A stretch of DNA of 64,000 nt from Deferribacter autotrophicus (GTDB lineage: Bacteria; Chrysiogenota; Deferribacteres; Deferribacterales; Deferribacteraceae): contig NZ_VFJB01000010.1 in NCBI RefSeq assembly GCF_008362905.1, forward strand, positions 62,001 through 126,000, in the 5' to 3' direction. Within the stretch, counting starts at the first letter, position 1. The number at the start of each line of letters is the position of its first letter. The notes beneath the pieces are model-generated. The model saw only the letters and a list, made by a program, of their open reading frames with translations. It had not been told where the DNA came from and ran no database searches. Both the position numbers and the translations under genes were made by a program. This document shows, in pieces, positions 16,390 through 25,546 of this stretch.

Positions 16390-17097
16390 TTATTTTAAAC
16401 CTATTTTTTTTGAAAAATCGGCTACTTTGCTTCGGCTAATTGGCAATGAAACATCACAACCCTGAAGTTGCAATAAATATGATTGACCATCTTTTATTAC
16501 CTTTTCAATTTTAGTAAGATTAATTATATAGCTACGGTGAATCCTATAAAAATATTCAGTTGGTAATCGTTCTTCAAGAAATAATAGTGAAAAATCACAA
16601 AGATACTCCCCATCGATGGTATAAATTTTAGAATAAACATTTTCTGCTTTTATGTATAATATTTCAACAGGATCTATTAAATATATTTCCTTGCCTAAAG
16701 TTACAGGTATTTTGATGAAAGTTTGCTCCTGATTAGTGATATATGGAGTAATATCATAAACAAGCATACAATTTAAGTTTTCATCGTTATTATTACTCAA
16801 TAAAGGAATTAATTTAATGAACAAATAATGATCTTTATTGTGAGCACTAATTCTTTTAAATGAAAAAGGAACAGGTCTACTGGAATCCTTCATTAGCCGC
16901 AACATAGCTTTTATTTTATTTTGCGCTTTAACATCATGTAGCCCCATGATATCACTCGTAAACAGTTCTTCTTTACTAAATTCCGAAAATGTTAATAGTA
17001 TAACTCTATTTATGTATTTGACGGATAAATTGTCATCAAATAAGATAATACCTGGATCTAATTTTTCGAGTATCTTTAGTAGCCTTCTACCTTCCAT
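16390..17097 (-). CDS. PAS-LytTR transcription regulator, RcoM-like candidate CO sensor
   Basis: A 235-residue one-component regulator placed directly upstream of cooS on the same strand. Residues 1-115 form a PAS domain (GIILFDDNLSVKYINRV, ending LVYDITPYI). Residues 130-235 form a LytTR DNA-binding domain (EILYIKAENVYSKIYTIDG, YFYRIHRSYIINLTKIEKV, LPISRSKV). This architecture is that of RcoM, a haem-PAS sensor activating coo/cox genes when CO binds. His54 in IMGLHDVKAQ is in a good place for the proximal haem ligand. I see no clear counterpart to the distal Met of RcoM; nearby candidates are His86 and His90. Haem binding is an inference from context. Confidence 0.75.
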   Translation of the reverse strand: MEGRRLLKILEKLDPGIILFDDNLSVKYINRVILLTFSEFSKEELFTSDIMGLHDVKAQNKIKAMLRLMKDSSRPVPFSFKRISAHNKDHYLFIKLIPLLSNNNDENLNCMLVYDITPYITNQEQTFIKIPVTLGKEIYLIDPVEILYIKAENVYSKIYTIDGEYLCDFSLLFLEERLPTEYFYRIHRSYIINLTKIEKVIKDGQSYLLQLQGCDVSLPISRSKVADFSKKIGLK

Positions 17098-17222
17098 ATT
17101 ATATCACATTATAAAAGTTCAAACTTATTATAGCCTTTATCATTAAAGAATTTCCACTTAATTCTGAAACCAAGTTTTAATCTAATTTATATTAAAAGCA
17201 CTCCCTTTTATGGGATTACAAA

Positions 17223-17273
17223 CCACCTTAACTTGTTGTTACAAAATAATAACATATTACACTAATAAGGTGG
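17223..17273. other. Inverted repeat in the gap before the CO regulator gene
   Basis: CCACCTTA (17223-17230) is mirrored by TAAGGTGG (17266-17273) with a 35-base interval. The mirror extends weakly outward (ACAAACC against GGCTTGC). It lies downstream of tRNA-Gly and upstream of the regulator gene. It could be part of the tRNA 3' region or an operator. No U-tract supports a terminator. Confidence 0.35.
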
Positions 17274-17385
17274 CTTGCAATAAATAGATTATCTTTAAAA
17301 ACTGAGGAATGCAACGAAAAAATTATTGTAGATTTTCATAACTTATTCTTAGACTATTCTTTATTTAGGAAGACAAAAAAGAAAA

Positions 17386-17457
17386 GCGGGCGACGGGGCT
17401 CGAACCCGCTACCTCAAGCTTGGGAAGCTTGCGCTCTACCAGGTGAGCTACGCCCGC
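17386..17457 (-). tRNA. tRNA-Gly (anticodon CCC)
   Basis: A 72-base cloverleaf: acceptor GCGGGCG pairs with CGCCCGC, the anticodon stem is CAAGC/GCTTG around the loop TTCCCAA, and the T loop is TTCGAGC. The anticodon CCC reads GGG glycine codons. No CCA is encoded. Confidence 0.95.
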
Positions 17458-17494
17458 ATCAGAATTAATTATTTATAAAATTATTAGTGCGTTG

Positions 17495-18349
17495 TCAATA
17501 TAATTCATCCACAATAGCAGCAAAATCTTTATCACCCTTACCATTTATACTAAGTTCTCTATACAACTCCTTAACCATTGATGACAAAACTGAAGGGAAA
17601 CCTACATCCCTTGCAAGGTCATAATAACACTCAAGATCTTTTATTAATGTATTCACATCGAAATGGGGATCATAATTTTTCTCAAGGATCTTTAATTTTT
17701 TACCTCTTAAAACAAGGCTATCACCTGCCCCATTCTCTAATAATTCAATAGCAAGTTTCCTATCCATACCTATAAGCTCACATACACGTACAGCCTCTTT
17801 CAACACTGCCATAAAATTCCCAAGCACCATATTATTTACAAGCTTAAATCTTGTAGCCACGCCAATTTTTTCAAAATGAAATACCTTGTTTCCAAAAAGG
17901 GACAAAATATGCTCCACTTTATCAAAAATCACTTTTTTACATCCAGCCAGAACTGTAAGCGAACCACTCTTTGCTGGAACAACACTACCAATAACAGGAG
18001 CCTCCACATAAAAATTTTTATTAGATTCTACTTTCTCAGCAATCTCTTCCACATCCTTAAAATGATTAGTAGTTGTGTCAATCACAATTTTACCTTCAAC
18101 ATTTTTAGAAAAAAGTCCCGTATCACCAAACAATACCTCTTTCACACTTTGACTATCGTAAAGGTTTAAGATGACTATATCTATTCCCTCATCCCATATC
18201 TGATAAGGCATATCCTTTTTTATAATATCATATTTTTCCATTTTCTCTTTTGTTCTGTTCCACCCCACTATTTCCACTTTGTGGTTTAACAGATTTTCCA
18301 CCATTGCAGAACCAAGCTTACCAAACCCAATAAAACCAACCTTTATCAT
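17495..18349 (-). CDS. Beta-hydroxyacid dehydrogenase family protein (HIBADH-like)
   Basis: A 284-residue NAD(P)-dependent oxidoreductase of the 3-hydroxyisobutyrate/tartronate semialdehyde family. The N-terminal Rossmann motif [17 protein letters not shown] (5-21) binds the nucleotide. The substrate loop appears as [21 protein letters not shown]. The catalytic lysine is in [11 protein letters not shown] near 170. A helical C-terminal dimerisation domain follows. The precise substrate cannot be read; glyoxylate/succinic semialdehyde reductases belong to the same group. It overlaps ridA by four bases, suggesting a joint role in handling reactive carbonyl or imine metabolites. Confidence 0.8.
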   Translation of the reverse strand: MIKVGFIGFGKLGSAMVENLLNHKVEIVGWNRTKEKMEKYDIIKKDMPYQIWDEGIDIVILNLYDSQSVKEVLFGDTGLFSKNVEGKIVIDTTTNHFKDVEEIAEKVESNKNFYVEAPVIGSVVPAKSGSLTVLAGCKKVIFDKVEHILSLFGNKVFHFEKIGVATRFKLVNNMVLGNFMAVLKEAVRVCELIGMDRKLAIELLENGAGDSLVLRGKKLKILEKNYDPHFDVNTLIKDLECYYDLARDVGFPSVLSSMVKELYRELSINGKGDKDFAAIVDELY

Positions 18350-18732
18350 CCCCTAATCTCCTTTACACACACAGCCTCTATTTCAACATTCACATCTTTA
18401 GGTAATCTTGAAACCTCAACTACCGCTCTTGCAGGTCTGTGATTATCAAAAACTTTTGCATAAACCTCATTTATCTTAGCAAAATTGTCCATATCCTTGA
18501 GATAAATCGTTACTTTTGCTATGTCATACAAGGAAAAACCTGCATCCTCCACAATTTTCAAAAGATTGTTCAATACTAAACTCACTTCAGATTCAATATC
18601 TGATTTTAAAATTTCGTTGGTTGAAGGATCTATTGGTATCTGTCCTGAAATAAAAAGCATATTGCCAACTTTAACTGCCTGAGAATAAGGGCCAATTGCT
18701 TTTGGTGCTCTTGGAGTATTAATATATTCCAT
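18346..18732 (-). CDS. ridA: RidA family enamine/imine deaminase
   Basis: A 128-residue member of the YjgF/YER057c/UK114 family, which hydrolyses reactive enamine/imine intermediates released by PLP enzymes such as threonine dehydratase. Family features are [28 protein letters not shown] near the start, the conserved Arg in [13 protein letters not shown], and VEIEAVCVK at the end. I chose the ATG at 18732 because GGAGGTTGTG directly precedes it; an in-frame GTG lies five codons upstream. It is cotranscribed with the dehydrogenase that follows. Confidence 0.9.
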   Translation of the reverse strand: MEYINTPRAPKAIGPYSQAVKVGNMLFISGQIPIDPSTNEILKSDIESEVSLVLNNLLKIVEDAGFSLYDIAKVTIYLKDMDNFAKINEVYAKVFDNHRPARAVVEVSRLPKDVNVEIEAVCVKEIRG

Positions 18733-18746
18733 CACAACCTCCAACA

Positions 18747-19430
18747 CTAAATTTTCATACCGGTAATTACTTTCCAGACAAAATAAAATTCTGTATCAAT
18801 CCTATCAAGAAGCTTGAAAAATTTTGTAAATTCGTTATCGCTTTTAAATAAAAAAGGTTTAAAATTTTTTAGTGCAAAAAACTTTTTAAGCTCATCCATG
18901 CTGATATCCTGAATAAGCTCGTCTTCCTTCAAATTTATAAAAATATTGTTTAAACCATTCTTTAAAGAAGAATACCATCTCTTTAGTTTTTCATAAACAG
19001 GTATTTCACTACCAGCACTTAAAATTTCAAGAGCATTCTTACCATTTTTCCCATACACCTGAGGATATACTACAAAAAGGAATTTACCACCTACATTCAT
19101 GCTCAAATTAATAGCATAAATAACATCGTATAAAGGCTGAAAATTGAATGTACCGCATAAAGACATAAGATAATCCACTCTCACTTTTGAAAGTGTATAG
19201 GCAAGGTTTACTTCATATCTCACAGGGATAGTGTTTTTATAATTTTGCATCTTATCCTTACTGACCACATAAATCCTTTTAAAGCTTTTTTTATCAGCAA
19301 GATGTTTTGCCGTAATATAATCATTAAACGATATATCACACGCTGTTAAACCATATCCTGCTTCTATATCAAGTCCATCAAAAAGCTTTAAAAAAGTAAG
19401 ATAATCCTCTTCTATTTGTGTAAAATTCAT
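18747..19430 (-). CDS. Unknown protein, possibly a degenerate methyltransferase-fold protein
   Basis: A 227-residue cytoplasmic protein I do not recognise. The order of short strands ([51 protein letters not shown]) recalls a class I SAM-dependent methyltransferase, but a proper glycine-rich motif I is not evident. The ATG at 19430 with AAGGTG upstream is preferred over a GTG three codons earlier. It is first in a leftward group with ridA and the dehydrogenase, and divergent from the polyprenyl synthase gene. Confidence 0.55.
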   Translation of the reverse strand: MNFTQIEEDYLTFLKLFDGLDIEAGYGLTACDISFNDYITAKHLADKKSFKRIYVVSKDKMQNYKNTIPVRYEVNLAYTLSKVRVDYLMSLCGTFNFQPLYDVIYAINLSMNVGGKFLFVVYPQVYGKNGKNALEILSAGSEIPVYEKLKRWYSSLKNGLNNIFINLKEDELIQDISMDELKKFFALKNFKPFLFKSDNEFTKFFKLLDRIDTEFYFVWKVITGMKI

Positions 19431-19572
19431 CACAGTCACCTTTTTAGATTATTAACAGTTAAATTTTAATTTACTGTTACGCATTTTTAAGATATATAAT
19501 TTGAACAAACATTTCAATAAGATAATCTTACTCGTTTTTACGAGTAACTAAAAGTTTATAAAGAGGGTTGAA

Positions 19573-20547
19573 ATGACATTAAATGAAGTTATGGAACTTG
19601 TTAAAGATGACGTAAAAAAAGTAGAAGAAGAATTACTTAAAAACCTAGATTCAGAAGTTCAAATGGTAAACGAAGTTGCATCCTACGTTTTTAAAAGTGG
19701 AGGGAAAAGACTTCGTCCAATTTTTTTAATCCTCTCTTCCAAAATAGCAGGGTATGAAGGTGAACGTGCTATCGTCTTAAGCGGAGTTGTTGAGTATATT
19801 CATACTGCTACTTTACTTCATGATGACGTTATTGATGGCGCAAAATATAGAAGAGGTAGAAAATCAGCTAATAACGTATTTGGAAACGATATAACAGTAT
19901 TATGTGGAGATTTCCTCTACTCAAGAGCTTTCGTCAATCTTGTTAAAGATGGCGACAGTGATGTACAGATGATTCTTGCCAATGCCGCCAAAACCATGAG
20001 CGAAGGTGAAGTATTTCAATTAGTAAAAACGGCAAATTTCGATTTAACCATGGAAGATTATTTAAAAATCATATACTGCAAAACAGCTGTTCTTTTCTCA
20101 AGCTGTTGTGAAATAGGAGCAGTACTTGCTAAAGCATCTTTAGAAGAAAGGGAAAACTTAAAAGAATTTGGCAGGCTTGTAGGGATTGCCTTCCAGATGA
20201 GTGATGATATACTGGATTATCTTGGCGATGAAAAAAAGACTGGGAAAAAGCCTGGCACCGATTTAAAAGAAGGTAAAATGACCCTTCCACTTCTGCTTTT
20301 AAGAGACATTGCCACAAAAGAGGAGAAAAAGAGACTTCATGAAATTATTCTTGATGAAAATCATAATGATGAAAATCTAAACTACATAATAGATCTTTTA
20401 CATAAATATGATATTAAGCAAAAAGCAGAAGATTTTGTGGACAATTTCATCAATGATGCTAAAATTAAATTAGATATATTTCCTGATTCTAAATATAAAG
20501 AGGCACTCCTATTTTTGAGTGAATACGTAATTAAGAGAGATCGATGA
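19573..20547 (+). CDS. ispB: Polyprenyl (all-trans) diphosphate synthase
   Basis: A 324-residue prenyltransferase that chains isopentenyl units into the side chain of a respiratory quinone. Both aspartate-rich metal sites are present: LLHDDVIDGAKYRRG near 84 and FQMSDDILDYLGDEKKTGKKPGTDL near 205. The N-terminal GGKRLRP is also present. Chain length cannot be read with confidence. A GAGGG ribosome site precedes the ATG. The gene overlaps the radical SAM gene by four bases and heads a long rightward operon. Confidence 0.9.
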   Translation: MTLNEVMELVKDDVKKVEEELLKNLDSEVQMVNEVASYVFKSGGKRLRPIFLILSSKIAGYEGERAIVLSGVVEYIHTATLLHDDVIDGAKYRRGRKSANNVFGNDITVLCGDFLYSRAFVNLVKDGDSDVQMILANAAKTMSEGEVFQLVKTANFDLTMEDYLKIIYCKTAVLFSSCCEIGAVLAKASLEERENLKEFGRLVGIAFQMSDDILDYLGDEKKTGKKPGTDLKEGKMTLPLLLLRDIATKEEKKRLHEIILDENHNDENLNYIIDLLHKYDIKQKAEDFVDNFINDAKIKLDIFPDSKYKEALLFLSEYVIKRDR

Positions 20548-21527
20548 ACGTAGAAGCAAAATATTATGACAAACTATCCGATGATAAAGTACAATGTAAA
20601 CTTTGCCCCCATAACTGCGTAATCAAAGATGGTAAAACTGGACTTTGTTTAATAAGAAAAAACGAAAACGGTACACTTTATCAAACTTCATACAATGAAG
20701 TTAGCTCCCTAGCACTTGATCCCATTGAAAAAAAACCCCTATACCATTTTTACCCTTCATCAAACATTTTATCAATAGGTACAAACGGGTGTAATCTTAA
20801 ATGTCCATTCTGCCAAAATTGGCAAATAGTCACAACAATAACACATAGAGAAAAAATAAATCCTGATATCTTGAAGGAAATCGCTACCATGAACCACTCA
20901 ATAGGTATTGCCTATACTTACAACGAACCGTTTATCTGGTACGAATTTATACTTGATTGTGCAAAAGTTTTTAAAAATGCAGGACTTAAAAATGTTTTTG
21001 TTACAAACGGACAGATAAATCGTGAACCTTTGATGGAATTAGCTCCATATATTGATGCAGCTAATATTGACCTCAAAGGGTTTACAAATGATTTTTACAA
21101 ATGGATTAACGGCGATTTAACCACTACTCTCAATACTATTGAATACCTGTTTAAAAATGGTAGCCATATAGAATTAACAAATCTTGTAGTGACAAATAAA
21201 AATGATAATTCAGACACTTTTGATGATATGTGCAGGTGGATTGCAAGCATAAGTAGTGACATACCGTTACATATTTCAAGATATTTCCCAAATTACAAGC
21301 TCAATGAACCGCCCACACCACTAGAAACATTGAAAAACTTTTATGAAATTGCCAAAAAATATTTAAAATATGTCTATATAGGTAATGTACAAATAGAAGA
21401 TGCAACAGATACCCTTTGCCCAAAGTGCAATCATCTTTTAGTGAAGCGTGATTTTTATTTAACAAAATGTCACATAAAAGAACCTGTATGTCCAGAGTGC
21501 TCAGAAAAGCTTTATTTTGTTTTATAA
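20544..21527 (+). CDS. amrS: AmmeMemoRadiSam-type radical SAM protein (AmrS-like)
   Basis: A 327-residue radical SAM enzyme whose precise reaction is unknown; it belongs to the AmmeMemoRadiSam group. The N-terminal CKLCPHNCVIKDGKTGLC zinc/iron-site-like segment is family-typical. The radical SAM cluster is bound by CNLKCPFC near residue 92. YTYNEPFIWYEF and NIDLKGF follow, and two CxxC pairs (CPKCNH, CPECSE) close the protein. The partner AMMECR1 and Memo genes are not in this window. It is translationally coupled to ispB and overlaps the apbE start. Confidence 0.88.
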   Translation: MNVEAKYYDKLSDDKVQCKLCPHNCVIKDGKTGLCLIRKNENGTLYQTSYNEVSSLALDPIEKKPLYHFYPSSNILSIGTNGCNLKCPFCQNWQIVTTITHREKINPDILKEIATMNHSIGIAYTYNEPFIWYEFILDCAKVFKNAGLKNVFVTNGQINREPLMELAPYIDAANIDLKGFTNDFYKWINGDLTTTLNTIEYLFKNGSHIELTNLVVTNKNDNSDTFDDMCRWIASISSDIPLHISRYFPNYKLNEPPTPLETLKNFYEIAKKYLKYVYIGNVQIEDATDTLCPKCNHLLVKRDFYLTKCHIKEPVCPECSEKLYFVL

Positions 21528-22444
21528 TTTTTACACTTATCTCTTGCTCAAGCCAAAATAGTTATGAAACCAATAGCTACTATGCACTTGGAACAATTTT
21601 AAATATTACACTACCTAAGTCAAAAAGCGAATTTTTCGAAAAAACATATAAACTTATAAAAAAAAAAGAAGATAAGATAAAAAGTTTCTATGATAATTTT
21701 AATTCATCCCCTACCCACTCTAAAATTGTAATTGATGATGAAATTTACAAACTTTTTAAAAAGGCTCAATTTTTTTACAATCTTTCAGAACATAAGTTTG
21801 ATATTACCATTTACACTCTTACTTCTCTGTACGGTTTTCCCGAAGGACCTTTCAAAGTACCTACAAATAAAGAATTAAACACTGCCAAGAAAAAACTTGG
21901 TTTCAAGAATATACAATTTGATAAAAATTATGTAATCAAACAAACAGACCTCAAAATCGATATGGGAGCCTATGCAAAAGGGTATATCGTAGATAAAGCA
22001 ATCGAGTTATTGAAAAAAAACGGTACTGAAAGTGCCATTGTGGACGCCGGAGGAGATCTTTTTGCACTCGGCTTAAAAAATGGAAAAAAGTGGCGTATAG
22101 CTATAAAACATCCTGATATTGAAAACAGATTTTTGAGTATTGTAAACGTTTCGAATAAAGCTGTGGTTACCAGTGGAAATTACGAACGTTTTTTCATCAC
22201 TAAAAACGGGGAAAAAATCATTCATATATTTGACGCCACAACAGGTAAAACCGCTAATAATTACAAAAGCATATCCGTCATAGCAGATACTACTGAAATG
22301 GCCGATGGCCTCAGTACTCTCTTTTTTTTACTATCTCTAGAAAAAATAGAAGATTTATGTAAAAAATATAACGCCCCTACCCTTGTATACACTATTGATA
22401 ACAAACTTATCAAATTATGCTCCTGGGAATCTTATGAAAATTAA
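21488..22444 (+). CDS. apbE: ApbE family FAD:protein FMN transferase lipoprotein
   Basis: ApbE covalently attaches FMN to Thr/Ser residues of exported redox proteins such as RnfG/NqrC-type subunits. From the ATG at 21488 the product begins with a short basic stretch and a hydrophobic helix ending in the lipobox LISC, so it is a membrane-anchored periplasmic lipoprotein of 318 residues. Family motifs are YYALGTILNITL, DMGAYAKGYIVDKAIELL, VDAGGDLFALG and TSGNYERF. An upstream in-frame ATG at 21467 would lengthen the signal by seven residues. The reading frame overlaps the end of amrS. Confidence 0.87.
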   Translation: MSRVLRKALFCFIIFTLISCSSQNSYETNSYYALGTILNITLPKSKSEFFEKTYKLIKKKEDKIKSFYDNFNSSPTHSKIVIDDEIYKLFKKAQFFYNLSEHKFDITIYTLTSLYGFPEGPFKVPTNKELNTAKKKLGFKNIQFDKNYVIKQTDLKIDMGAYAKGYIVDKAIELLKKNGTESAIVDAGGDLFALGLKNGKKWRIAIKHPDIENRFLSIVNVSNKAVVTSGNYERFFITKNGEKIIHIFDATTGKTANNYKSISVIADTTEMADGLSTLFFLLSLEKIEDLCKKYNAPTLVYTIDNKLIKLCSWESYEN

Positions 22445-22787
22445 ACCTCTTGATATTATCATGGTTACTTTGCTTGTTATTATATCTATCTACCCACTTT
22501 TTCAAAAAAATAGCGGGAAAAAACATCTTTATCTCCTTGTGGACGATAAAAAAATAGAACTCTCATTTAAAAAGAAAATCATCGATTTAAAAGCCAGCTT
22601 TAATAAAAACATAATAATTGAAATTGATGAAAAAAAAGCCCGTATTTTAAAATCTAATTGCCCCCTACAAATTTGTGTCAAAACAGGCTGGATATCTAAT
22701 TGTAACGATGCTACTGTTTGTATTCCAAACAGAGTGGCATTGATAATAGAATGCGAAGAAAGTGAGTACGATGCTATCTCAAAATAA
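22434..22787 (+). CDS. NusG domain II-containing small membrane protein
   Basis: A 117-residue protein with one N-terminal membrane helix (LDIIMVTLLVIISIYPLF) and an exported beta-rich domain. It ends in the conserved pattern KSNCPLQICVKTGWISNCNDATVCIPNRV seen in NusG domain II-like proteins encoded beside ApbE and Gx transporters. It overlaps apbE by 11 bases and the Gx gene by about 17. An upstream ATG at 22383 in the same frame lies inside apbE and would ruin the signal anchor, so I start at 22434. Function is unproven; the context points to flavin-linked redox at the membrane. Confidence 0.78.
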   Translation: MKIKPLDIIMVTLLVIISIYPLFQKNSGKKHLYLLVDDKKIELSFKKKIIDLKASFNKNIIIEIDEKKARILKSNCPLQICVKTGWISNCNDATVCIPNRVALIIECEESEYDAISK

Positions 22788-23271
22788 AAAGTTAGCTCTT
22801 TTATCCATTTTCTCAGCCATAACAGTAATTCTTGGCTACCTTGAAAACTTTATACCATTGCCTTTACCGGGAGTAAAACTTGGCTTGAGTAATATCGGAG
22901 TAATGCTATCCATTTATACACTCGGTTTCAGTTATTCCCTTGCCATTGTCACATTAAAGTCATTAATTGTCCCCATCTTCACAGGAAACTTTATAGTTAA
23001 AATTGCGCTTGGTTTACCAGCCTCTTTAATCTCATTTTTAATCATGTATGTTTACTTTTTTTTAACAAAAAATTATTCAACACCTTTATCTACAGGAGCT
23101 TTAGGGGCTTATTTTCATATACTAATACAATTTTTTGTAGCTAAACAGCTTTTTATAAAAAATCTTGCAATTTTTAAAATTTTCCCTTATTTCTCTTTGT
23201 TATCCGTGCTAACAGGTATATTAACAGGAATAATAACATATAAGATTTTAAAGATTTTAAATAATTATTGA
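22771..23271 (+). CDS. Gx transporter family protein (formerly HepS-like component I)
   Basis: A 166-residue integral membrane protein with about five hydrophobic segments. The start FSAITVILGYLENFIPLPLPGVKLGLSNIGVML is typical of the Gx transporter family, once mislabelled heptaprenyl diphosphate synthase component I and related to ECF-type substrate-binding proteins. The apbE/NusG-II/Gx grouping recurs in anaerobes and is suspected to supply or use flavin at the membrane. The start is either the GTG at 22762 or the ATG at 22771. Confidence 0.82.
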   Translation: MLSQNKKLALLSIFSAITVILGYLENFIPLPLPGVKLGLSNIGVMLSIYTLGFSYSLAIVTLKSLIVPIFTGNFIVKIALGLPASLISFLIMYVYFFLTKNYSTPLSTGALGAYFHILIQFFVAKQLFIKNLAIFKIFPYFSLLSVLTGILTGIITYKILKILNNY

Positions 23272-23279
23272 GGCATAAA

Positions 23280-23867
23280 ATGTATCAAAAGATTATATTA
23301 GCAAGTGGTTCACCTAGACGTAGAGCTTTGCTTTCAAGGCTTGGAATAAATTTTCAGTATGTTACTTCCACCATAGAAGAAAAACTTAACCCAGATAAAG
23401 ATATTGTGGATGAAGTAATAAGACTTGCCACAATGAAGGCTTACGATGTTGCAAGAATTTATGATGAAGCTTTTATAATTGGAGCAGATACTGTTGTAGT
23501 ATGTGAAGGTAAAGTGCTTGGTAAACCTCTTACAAAAGAAAATGCTGTGAAAATGTTAAAATTCTTAAGTGGAAAAAAACATCAGGTCATTACTGGTGTA
23601 GCTGTAATCAATAAAAACGCTAAGTTTATAAAGCAGTTTCATGACATCACTGATGTTTATTTTAAAAATTTAAATGATGATTTGATAGAATGGTATATAG
23701 AAAATGATGAACCTTTTGACAAAGCAGGAGCCTACGGAATTCAGGGTATGGGATGCTTACTCGTAGAAAAGATTGAAGGTAGCTACGAAAATGTGGTAGG
23801 TTTGCCTGTTTCAAAACTTTTTGATGTTTTTAAAGAAATAGGAATAAGTCCATATAGGGGGTTATAG
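23280..23867 (+). CDS. maf: Maf family nucleoside triphosphate pyrophosphatase
   Basis: A 195-residue house-cleaning pyrophosphatase that hydrolyses non-canonical or modified nucleotides such as dTTP/UTP analogues. Signature regions are ILASGSPRRRALLSRLG at the start, IGADTVVVCEGKVLGKP with the catalytic Asp, and DKAGAYGIQGMG, the YhdE-like form. I chose the ATG at 23280 because GAGG precedes it; the upstream TTG at 23268 is unlikely. The last base is the first base of the next gene's GTG start, so the two are coupled. Confidence 0.92.
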   Translation: MYQKIILASGSPRRRALLSRLGINFQYVTSTIEEKLNPDKDIVDEVIRLATMKAYDVARIYDEAFIIGADTVVVCEGKVLGKPLTKENAVKMLKFLSGKKHQVITGVAVINKNAKFIKQFHDITDVYFKNLNDDLIEWYIENDEPFDKAGAYGIQGMGCLLVEKIEGSYENVVGLPVSKLFDVFKEIGISPYRGL

Positions 23868-25420
23868 TGGAATTTAAAAATCTTGCTGATATGCTAACAA
23901 AAAATGCTAAAAGGTATAAAAACAAAAAATACATCTTTTTTGAAGATCAAAAATACACATTTAACCAAGTAAATAAAATAACAAATAAACTTGCCAATGC
24001 TTTACTTCGTCTTGGTCTGAAAAAAGGTGACAGAGTAGCTATCCTCCTTGATAATTCTCCAGAGTTCATATTTTCATTTTTTGGAATTACAAAATGTGGT
24101 GCTGTGGCTGTACCTATAAATAATTTTTTGAAAGAAGAAGAAATTACATATATTCTGAATGATTGTGAAGTAAAATTTTTAATTTCATCAGAGAATTATA
24201 AAGACTTTTTCCCGTACTTAAAAAGTAACACAAATTCTTTAGAGGAAATTTTGACCTACGATTTTTCCTCTTCTTACTCAGTAAATTTAAATGAATTAAT
24301 GGCAAATGAATCAGACGAGAATTTGCCATGCGATTATGACATGGAAGAGTTAGCTGTTCTCATATATACATCGGGAACAACCGGTAATCCAAAAGGCGCA
24401 ATGTTAACCCATAAAAACCTTCTTTCAAATTGCCATAGTACAACTCAAGCTTTTAAAGTCAAAAAAAGAGACAGATTTTTACTGTTCCTTCCTATGTTCC
24501 ATTCCTACGCATTCACCACCTGTGTGCTACTTCCTACTTTTTTAGGTTGCTCAATCATTATTTTGCGCTCAGTATTGGAATTAAGAAGTAAAAAATTTAA
24601 AAATATACTCTTATTTAAAAGACCTACCTTTTTCTTAGGTGTTCCTCAGGTTTATTCAGCCCTTGCAAAAGCAAAATTACCAAATTGGTTTATTAAGTTT
24701 CTTTATCCTGTAAGAATACATGCAAGTGGCGGTGCACCTTTACCTGAAGAGATTTTAAATGTTTTTAAAGAGAGATTTAAAAAACCTATTATTGAAGGAT
24801 ATGGACTTTCTGAAGCGTCCCCCGTTGTTTCTGTTAATAGATTAGAATGGCAAAAGCCTTATTCTGTGGGACTCCCTCTGCCAGGTGTTGAAGTGAAGGT
24901 GGTCAATGACGATGAAGAAGAGCTACCTGTTGGTGAGATAGGTGAGTTGATAGTAAAAGGCCCAAATATTATGAAAGGCTATTGGAATTTACCAGAAGCC
25001 ACTACACAAGCAATCAGAAACGGATGGTTATTTACCGGAGATATGGCAAGATTGGATGAAGATGGTTTTATTTATATCGTTGATAGAAAAAAAGACTTGA
25101 TAATTGTAAAAGGGATAAATGTATACCCAAGGGAAATAGAAGAGCTCCTTTATCAGTACCCAGGGGTTGAAGCAGCTGCAGTAATAGGAATACCAGATGA
25201 AGCAAGCGGAGAAGTTCCTGTTGCATATGTAATGCCAGCTGATGGTGCAGAACTAAAAGAAAAGGATATAAAAAACTATCTTAAAGAACACCTTGCAAAT
25301 TATAAATTACCAAGGAAAATAATTTTCACTAAAGAATTACCTATGACAGCTACTGGAAAAGTGTTAAAGAGAAAACTAAAAGAACTAGTTTTAAAAGACT
25401 ATCAAAATAAAAAAAGTTGA
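23867..25420 (+). CDS. Long-chain fatty acid-CoA ligase (FadD-like)
   Basis: A 517-residue adenylate-forming enzyme activating a fatty acid to acyl-CoA with ATP. The AMP-binding signature LIYTSGTTGNPKGAMLTHKNL lies near 165. Other conserved blocks are GYGLSEASPV, GDMARLDEDGFIYIVDRKKDLIIVKGINVYPREIEELL and the catalytic lysine region TATGKVLKRKL near the C-terminus. The start is GTG, after AGGGGGTT. It is the last gene of the operon starting at ispB and ends before a strong terminator. Chain-length preference is not readable. Confidence 0.9.
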   Translation: MEFKNLADMLTKNAKRYKNKKYIFFEDQKYTFNQVNKITNKLANALLRLGLKKGDRVAILLDNSPEFIFSFFGITKCGAVAVPINNFLKEEEITYILNDCEVKFLISSENYKDFFPYLKSNTNSLEEILTYDFSSSYSVNLNELMANESDENLPCDYDMEELAVLIYTSGTTGNPKGAMLTHKNLLSNCHSTTQAFKVKKRDRFLLFLPMFHSYAFTTCVLLPTFLGCSIIILRSVLELRSKKFKNILLFKRPTFFLGVPQVYSALAKAKLPNWFIKFLYPVRIHASGGAPLPEEILNVFKERFKKPIIEGYGLSEASPVVSVNRLEWQKPYSVGLPLPGVEVKVVNDDEEELPVGEIGELIVKGPNIMKGYWNLPEATTQAIRNGWLFTGDMARLDEDGFIYIVDRKKDLIIVKGINVYPREIEELLYQYPGVEAAAVIGIPDEASGEVPVAYVMPADGAELKEKDIKNYLKEHLANYKLPRKIIFTKELPMTATGKVLKRKLKELVLKDYQNKKS

Positions 25421-25497
25421 AAAATTCAGAATACCAAAGGAAATAAGTGCAAGTAGCTGTTGTTGCAAATTTAACAGACGATAAATTTAAATTCAAT

Positions 25498-25536
25498 AAA
25501 AAAATGGGGGAGCGAAATGCTCCCCCATTTTTTTAA
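25498..25536. terminator. Bidirectional intrinsic terminator
   Basis: AAAAAATGGGGGAGC and GCTCCCCCATTTTTT form a perfect stem around GAAAT, with A- and T-runs on either side. It serves both the rightward acyl-CoA ligase operon and the leftward cytochrome remnant. Confidence 0.92.
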
Positions 25537-25546
25537 TTAGAAGATT

